A DNA stretch of 64,000 nucleotides. Origin: DASRDU01 sp046331565 (GTDB lineage Bacteria > Acidobacteriota > Blastocatellia > RBC074). Made by a program: the position numbers and the translations under genes. The DNA is taken from NCBI GenBank assembly GCA_046331565.1, contig JAXLQP010000001.1:1984001-2048000 (forward strand), written 5' to 3'. This document shows positions 59,685 to 64,000 of this stretch, one piece after another (within the stretch, counting starts at the first letter, position 1; each line of letters starts with the position of its first letter). The notes under the pieces are model-generated. The model was not told the DNA's origin and searched no databases. It saw only the letters and a list, made by a program, of their open reading frames with translations.

Positions 59685-59872
59685 CTGCCTGCTGAAGCCC
59701 GGATTGCAGGAACAGGCAGAGAGAATACGGAACAGACGGAATGAACGGAACAGACGAAAATACTGCTGGAATGATCCCGCCTGTTTCGTTTGTTTTTTCT
59801 GTTCCGTTAGTTCCGCGTGTTCCGCGATCTCTCTTCTGCTTCACGTCAGACACTGCCTGCTGAAGCCCGGAT
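59685..59872. repeat. GGAACAGACGG inverted repeat flanked by 20-base direct repeats
   Basis: An imperfect palindrome at 59718-59834 (AGAGAGAATACGGAACAGAC and its complement) lies between two identical copies of CTGCCTGCTGAAGCCCGGAT at 59685-59704 and 59853-59872. The rest of the 59565-60013 gap shows no gene; the cheW start is preceded by an AAAGGA. Confidence 0.85.
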
Positions 59873-60013
59873 AAAAAACCGGCGACCGCTCAAGTCACCG
59901 GTCAGTCTCACCGATAAGCTAATCGGCAAGGCATCCCGCTTGCACTGCTGTCCAGCCCGGCCACCTCCATCCAGGCCGGAGACCATCGGGAGCAAAAGAA
60001 AGGATACGTTTTT

Positions 60014-60493
60014 ATGAGTGAGGATCTGCACCTTGTGACCTTCCGCGTCGGGACGGAACTGTTTGGCGTCCCCATCGCTGCCGTGCAGGAAATTGTTCGC
60101 GTCCCGGCCATCGCCCACATTCCGCACGCCCCTGATTTTGTCGAAGGCGTCATCAACCTGCGCGGACGGGTAATTACGGTTGTGGATATGCGCAAACGGC
60201 TGAATCAGTCCGCGAAGGAACGCGACAAAAAGAGCCGCATTCTGGTCATCGAATCAGCGTCTGATTCCGGCAAGCGGCTTGTCGGTGTGATCGTGGATGA
60301 AGTCACCCAGGTCATCAAACTCCCGACCGACCGGGTTGATCCGGCGCCGCCGATGGTGGCCGGACTCAGCAATCAGTACATCAACGGCGTCGGCAAGCTG
60401 ACCGATGACCTGCTGATACTGATTGATATTGAACGGATTCTGACCGCCGAACAGGCGGCTGCGCTCGATCAGGTTCAGACAGCGGCGGCTTAA
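60014..60493 (+). CDS. cheW: Chemotaxis coupling protein CheW (second copy)
   Basis: A 159-residue CheW: LVTFRVGTELFGVPIAAVQEIV, PHAPDFVEGVINLRGRVITVVDMRKRL (motif), and LVGVIVDEVTQVIKL. It is shorter and different in sequence from the copy at 56218, so the pair serves different complexes rather than being a recent duplication. It leads the second group cheW-cheR-cheA-cheB. Confidence 0.95.
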   Translation: MSEDLHLVTFRVGTELFGVPIAAVQEIVRVPAIAHIPHAPDFVEGVINLRGRVITVVDMRKRLNQSAKERDKKSRILVIESASDSGKRLVGVIVDEVTQVIKLPTDRVDPAPPMVAGLSNQYINGVGKLTDDLLILIDIERILTAEQAAALDQVQTAAA

Positions 60494-60601
60494 CAGCAAC
60501 CTCGTGACGAGCCTCTGACCTGGCGCCGTGCGACCCGCTGCCGGAACCAGAAACCAGGTCAGATCGCAGTCCGACCCACACAGCCCGATGGTGACCGCAG
60601 T

Positions 60602-61474
60602 ATGACCAATTCAACAGGTATCTCTTTTCCGATTCTGACGTCTGAACCGAAGGAAGAGGGAGCGCTGAAACCACAACTTGACAAACTGGCCGAGGTCATC
60701 GAACAGCGCACCATGATGCAGTTCGGCACTGAGCGGCGCACACATTTTGTCAACACCATTACGACGCGCGCACAGACCATCGGCGCTGATCTGAACAATT
60801 ACCTCAACCGGCTGGGCACGCCCGCCGGTGAAAGTGAAATGGCGCTGCTCATTGACGCCCTGACCATTAACGAAACGACTTTTTTTCGCAATGTGCCGCA
60901 ACTGGATCTCTTTGCCCGCATGGCGCTGCCTGAGGTCATCGCGCAGCGCCAGGCCAGCGGCGGCTCAAAACAGATTGAAGTCTGGAGCGCGGCCTGCTCA
61001 ACCGGCCAGGAAGTTTACACGCTGGCCATGCTGGCCGATGAATTTCTGATGACGCGCGGCGGCTGGCAGGTGCAGGTGCGCGGCACCGACATTTCGCCGA
61101 CGGTGATTGAAGCCGCCCGGCGCGGCATCTATCCGAAGGCGCGGCTCGACACCATTCCGCCGCATTACCTGATGCGGTATTTCGAGGATCGCGGCGACCG
61201 GCTGGTGATCAGGGATGCAGTGCGGCGCATGACTTCGTTTCAGGTGCACAACCTGAAGGAGATGTTTCCGCCGTGCCAGTTCGACATCATCTTCTGCCGC
61301 AACGTGATGATCTATTTTTCGCGGGATGAACAGGCGCGTCTGGCCCGCAAGTTTTATGAACGCCTGACGCCCGGCGGCTTTCTTTTCATCGGCCATTCCG
61401 AAAGCCTCCAGGGCCTCGGCTCGAATTTCAAACTCCGCATCCAGGATCGCGGAGTCGCCTATCAGAAGGAGTAG
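60602..61474 (+). CDS. cheR: Chemotaxis receptor methyltransferase CheR (second copy)
   Basis: A 290-residue methyltransferase with IDALTINETTFFRNVPQL, the SAM site VWSAACSTGQEVYTLAMLA, and FDIIFCRNVMIYFS. It is more distant from classical CheR than the copy at 57054 and has an extra N-terminal extension of about 25 residues. It ends in a heptamer-type inverted repeat. No ribosome site is clear. Confidence 0.94.
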   Translation: MTNSTGISFPILTSEPKEEGALKPQLDKLAEVIEQRTMMQFGTERRTHFVNTITTRAQTIGADLNNYLNRLGTPAGESEMALLIDALTINETTFFRNVPQLDLFARMALPEVIAQRQASGGSKQIEVWSAACSTGQEVYTLAMLADEFLMTRGGWQVQVRGTDISPTVIEAARRGIYPKARLDTIPPHYLMRYFEDRGDRLVIRDAVRRMTSFQVHNLKEMFPPCQFDIIFCRNVMIYFSRDEQARLARKFYERLTPGGFLFIGHSESLQGLGSNFKLRIQDRGVAYQKE

Positions 61475-61647
61475 TGGTCAGTGGTCAGTGGTTAGTGGTC
61501 AGTAGTCCGTAGTCAGTTGTCAGTGGTCAGTTGTTACTGTCTGGCAGCGGCTGTTCGCGTCTTTCACTGATTGCGGACTACGGACTACGGACTACGGACT
61601 ACGGACTACGGACCACTAACCACTAACCACCAACCACTAACCACTGT
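61472..61647. repeat. Long inverted repeat with five CGGACTA heptamers
   Basis: The left part (AGTGGTCAGTGGTCAGTGG and AGTCCGTAGTC) pairs with the right part, which contains five perfect CGGACTA heptamers plus a variant (61574-61615), then ACCACTA units. It begins at the cheR stop and ends three bases before the cheA ATG, leaving no ribosome site. Same family and placement as 21087 and 30943. Confidence 0.88.
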
Positions 61648-61650
61648 CTT

Positions 61651-63648
61651 ATGGCTGACGATTTTCAACTTGATGGTGATGAGCTGGCGGAGTTGCGCGA
61701 GTTCTTCTTTGTGCAGGCGACCGAAGTGATTGATTCGCTCGGCGGGCTGATTCTGAAGGTCGAGCGCGATCCGTCGGATGCTGAAACGCTGCGCGCCATC
61801 CGGCGGGCGGTGCATACGCTCAAGGGCGATTCGACGGCGTTCGGTTTTTCCGAGCTGACCGAACTGGCGCACCGTTACGAGGACGCGCTGGATCGCATCC
61901 GCGAACGCCAGGGCACGGCCACGCGTGAACTGATTGACCTGCTGCTGGCGGGTTCAGACGCGCTGGCGGCTTACATCAGCTATTACCAGGGCCTCGGCGA
62001 TCAGCCCGAAGTCGCGCAATTGTTTGCCGGCCTCGCCGCCCTGCACGAACCTGCACCAGCCACGACCGCAGTTGAAAACAAAATCGCCAGTCCTCAGCCT
62101 GACAGCGAAATCAAAGCTGAACCCGTCGAACCGGAAGCAGAGAAAACAAAAAAATCGCGCAGCAAAAAGAGCGGTCTGAGCATTGTCGCTCCCGCTGATG
62201 AAAAGCCTGCTGCGCCTGAAACGGCGGCTGCGCCTGAGCCGGCGACCGCTGCGGTCATTCAACTGCCGCAACCGACGGCCATTGCAGCGCCTGAACCTGC
62301 CACTGAACACGCGGCTGAGACTGCGCCTGAACAGCACGGCGAAATCGTTGAGGACTTCCGCCTGGTCGGTGAACGCCGCCAGGGTGAAGACCGTCGCCAG
62401 GGCGACCGTCGCCAGTCGCACACCGCCGCCAGCACGCTGCGCGTTGAATCGGAGCGCATTGATGCGGCGATGAACCTGGTTGGTGAACTGATTATTCAGC
62501 GTTCGATGATTGCCACACTCAGCGGCGAAATCGAACAGCTTGACCGCAAGAACGAGCTTTACCGCCGCCTCAGCGAATCGGTTTCGATGACCGGACGCAT
62601 TCTGTCGGAGTTGCAGGAAAGCGTCATGCGCATGCGGCTCGTGGCCATTGATCAGGTTTTCAAACGCTTCCCGCGTGTGGTGCGCGACGCGAGCATCAAG
62701 CTCGGCAAACCGCTGCGCCTGGAAATGAGCGGCGGCGACACCGAAATTGACAAGTCGGTGGTCGAAGTCATCAGCGACCCGCTGATTCACCTGATTCGCA
62801 ATGCCTGCGATCACGGCATCGAACCGCCCGAAGTGCGCCGCGCCGCAGGCAAACCCGCAGAAGGCATCATCAGACTGAGCGCGCGCCGCGCCGGTAATCA
62901 GATTGCCGTTGAAGTGTCAGACAACGGCGGCGGCATTGACGCCTCGCGCATCGTGCGCAAGGCCATTGAGAAAGGCCTGGTCACGGCTTACGAAACCAGC
63001 GACTGGACTGATTCGCAGAAAATCGGCCTGATCTTTCTGCCCGGCTTTTCGACCAAGGATGCGGTCAGCGATATGTCCGGGCGCGGCGTCGGCATGGACG
63101 TGGTTAAAACGACAGTTGATTCGCTCGGCGGTTCGATCAACGTGCATTCGGTCATGGGCGAGGGCAGCCGGTTCATCATCAGACTGCCGCTGACGATGGC
63201 AATTGTGCGGGCGATGCTCTTTGAGTCGTGCGGGCGCAGCTTTGCGCTGCCGCTTGATTCAATCCGTCGCATCACGCGGCTGCGTCCGGGCGAAACCCGG
63301 ACGATTGACGGGCGCGAAGTGCTGCGGCTGCACGAACAGGTCATTCCGCTGCTGCGTGTGGATGAGGCGCTGAAATTGCGCACACCGGCTGAGCGTGACC
63401 TGAACATGAAATATTTCGTCTTCATCGTCGAACTTGGTGACGGGCGTTCGGTCGGGCTGGTGGTCGAAAAACTGTTCGGTGAACAGGAGCTGGTGCTCAA
63501 GACGGTTGACGACAAACTGACGCAGTCGCCCCTGGTGGCCGGAGCCTCGATTCTGGGCGACGGCAATGTGGTGCTGATTCTGGATGCCCCGGCCATGATT
63601 GATTTCGCTGTCGCTCAGGAGCGGCGACGCGCCACGACGAACCGATAA
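61651..63648 (+). CDS. cheA: Chemotaxis histidine kinase CheA (second copy)
   Basis: A 665-residue kinase. The N-terminal HPt domain carries His55 in VHTLKGDS. A long Ala/Pro/Glu-rich linker (about 130-255) follows with a RRQGEDRRQGDRRQ repeat, then the dimerisation helix (RIDAAMNLVGELIIQRSM), the ATPase domain (IRNACDHGIE; GRGVGMDVV) and the CheW-like domain. It differs from the first copy in lacking the MshEN-like insertion. Its start is unprotected by any Shine-Dalgarno because a repeat ends three bases before it. Confidence 0.96.
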   Translation: MADDFQLDGDELAELREFFFVQATEVIDSLGGLILKVERDPSDAETLRAIRRAVHTLKGDSTAFGFSELTELAHRYEDALDRIRERQGTATRELIDLLLAGSDALAAYISYYQGLGDQPEVAQLFAGLAALHEPAPATTAVENKIASPQPDSEIKAEPVEPEAEKTKKSRSKKSGLSIVAPADEKPAAPETAAAPEPATAAVIQLPQPTAIAAPEPATEHAAETAPEQHGEIVEDFRLVGERRQGEDRRQGDRRQSHTAASTLRVESERIDAAMNLVGELIIQRSMIATLSGEIEQLDRKNELYRRLSESVSMTGRILSELQESVMRMRLVAIDQVFKRFPRVVRDASIKLGKPLRLEMSGGDTEIDKSVVEVISDPLIHLIRNACDHGIEPPEVRRAAGKPAEGIIRLSARRAGNQIAVEVSDNGGGIDASRIVRKAIEKGLVTAYETSDWTDSQKIGLIFLPGFSTKDAVSDMSGRGVGMDVVKTTVDSLGGSINVHSVMGEGSRFIIRLPLTMAIVRAMLFESCGRSFALPLDSIRRITRLRPGETRTIDGREVLRLHEQVIPLLRVDEALKLRTPAERDLNMKYFVFIVELGDGRSVGLVVEKLFGEQELVLKTVDDKLTQSPLVAGASILGDGNVVLILDAPAMIDFAVAQERRRATTNR

Positions 63649-63691
63649 ATCCTCGCTGACCCGCGCGAGCCTGCCCCGACACAACACCGGC

Positions 63692-64000
63692 ATGAGTACA
63701 GGTAATGTCAACAATTCGCCCAATTCTGCGGCGGCGTCGAAAGTCCGCGTGATGATCGTGGACGATTCGGCGCTGATGCGAAAGCTGCTGACCCAGGTTT
63801 TGCAGCGTGACCCCGGCCTGGAGGTTGTCGAAACCGCGATGGACGGTCAGTTCGCGCTCGACAAATTGCAGCGTGCGCGGCCTGACGTGGTGCTGCTTGA
63901 CGTGGATATGCCGCGCCTGGACGGGCTGGCGACGCTGGATCGGCTGGTGGCCGATTTCGGTCTGCCGGTCGTGATGTGCAGCACCAGCACCAGAGCCGGG
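63692..64000 (+). CDS. cheB: CheB-like response regulator (second copy), 3' end outside window
   Basis: The first 103 residues of a response regulator: VRVMIVDDSALMRKLLTQVL, and the phospho-acceptor Asp in DVVLLDVDMPRLDGLATLD, continuing VVMCSTSTRAG at the edge. The VVMCSxxTRAG pattern and the place after cheA indicate a CheB methylesterase, but the esterase domain is not visible. It could instead be a shorter receiver protein. Confidence 0.8.
   Translation, partial: MSTGNVNNSPNSAAASKVRVMIVDDSALMRKLLTQVLQRDPGLEVVETAMDGQFALDKLQRARPDVVLLDVDMPRLDGLATLDRLVADFGLPVVMCSTSTRAG

Noticed and set aside
61574..61615. CRISPR-like array of CGGACTA repeats
   Set aside because: Units are seven bases long, contiguous and without spacers; this is a short tandem repeat inside a palindrome.

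Overview
The window looks like a chromosome segment of an Acidobacteriota bacterium, probably of the Blastocatellia/Solibacter kind. That is an inference: a secreted protein carries the C-terminal TIGR03437-type domain seen mainly in that phylum, and the genome is Gram-negative and flagellated. No rRNA, tRNA, CRISPR array, prophage or insertion sequence was recognised. The most striking background feature is about twenty long, near-perfect inverted repeats of several families, almost all between genes and often between genes of one operon.

Region 1 (1-8721, all minus strand): the 5' part of a hybrid sensor kinase with a degenerate ATPase domain, the ABC-F translation factor EttA, a five-gene operon (membrane protein, DCC/DUF393 protein, TetR regulator, DUF1990, YndJ-like) whose promoter carries three copies of a TetR-type palindrome, and a NagX/DUF5009-like membrane acyltransferase.

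Region 2 (9166-28682, plus strand): an AraC regulator, a TPR lipid/secreted protein and a long locus for quinohemoprotein amine dehydrogenase (QHNDH). Present are the diheme alpha subunit (qhpA), the radical SAM/SPASM crosslinking enzyme (qhpD), the small gamma subunit with every residue needed for the CTQ cofactor and the three Cys-Asp/Glu crosslinks (qhpC), the beta-propeller subunit (qhpB), the ABC exporter (qhpF) and the subtilisin-like leader peptidase (qhpE). The flavin monooxygenase QhpG is not in the window. In its place are two U32-family proteins with UbiV-like and UbiU-like cysteine patterns, the fold that carries out O2-independent hydroxylation in ubiquinone synthesis. I propose that they hydroxylate the CTQ tryptophan without O2. 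The same locus holds a c-type cytochrome (likely electron acceptor) and, very unusually, a Tat-exported thiamine-diphosphate enzyme. It also holds an Uma2-type nuclease and several small unknown genes.

Region 3 (28791-47327, minus strand): a flagellar supercluster, in transcription order flgB-flgC-fliE-fliF-fliG-fliH-fliI-fliJ-fliK-flgD-flgE, motA-motB, and fliL-fliN-fliO-fliP-fliQ-fliR-flhB. Good sigma-54-type (-24/-12) promoters lie before flgB and fliL, and an intrinsic terminator follows motB. No fliM lies between fliL and fliN, and FlgD is reduced to its N-terminal part.

Region 4 (48105-64000, plus strand): a chemotaxis cluster with a membrane receptor, an outer-membrane barrel protein, CheA, a soluble poly-HAMP-like receptor, CheW, CheR, CheD, CheB, then a second CheW, CheR, CheA and a CheB that runs off the window. 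It encodes two chemosensory cores beside the flagellar genes.
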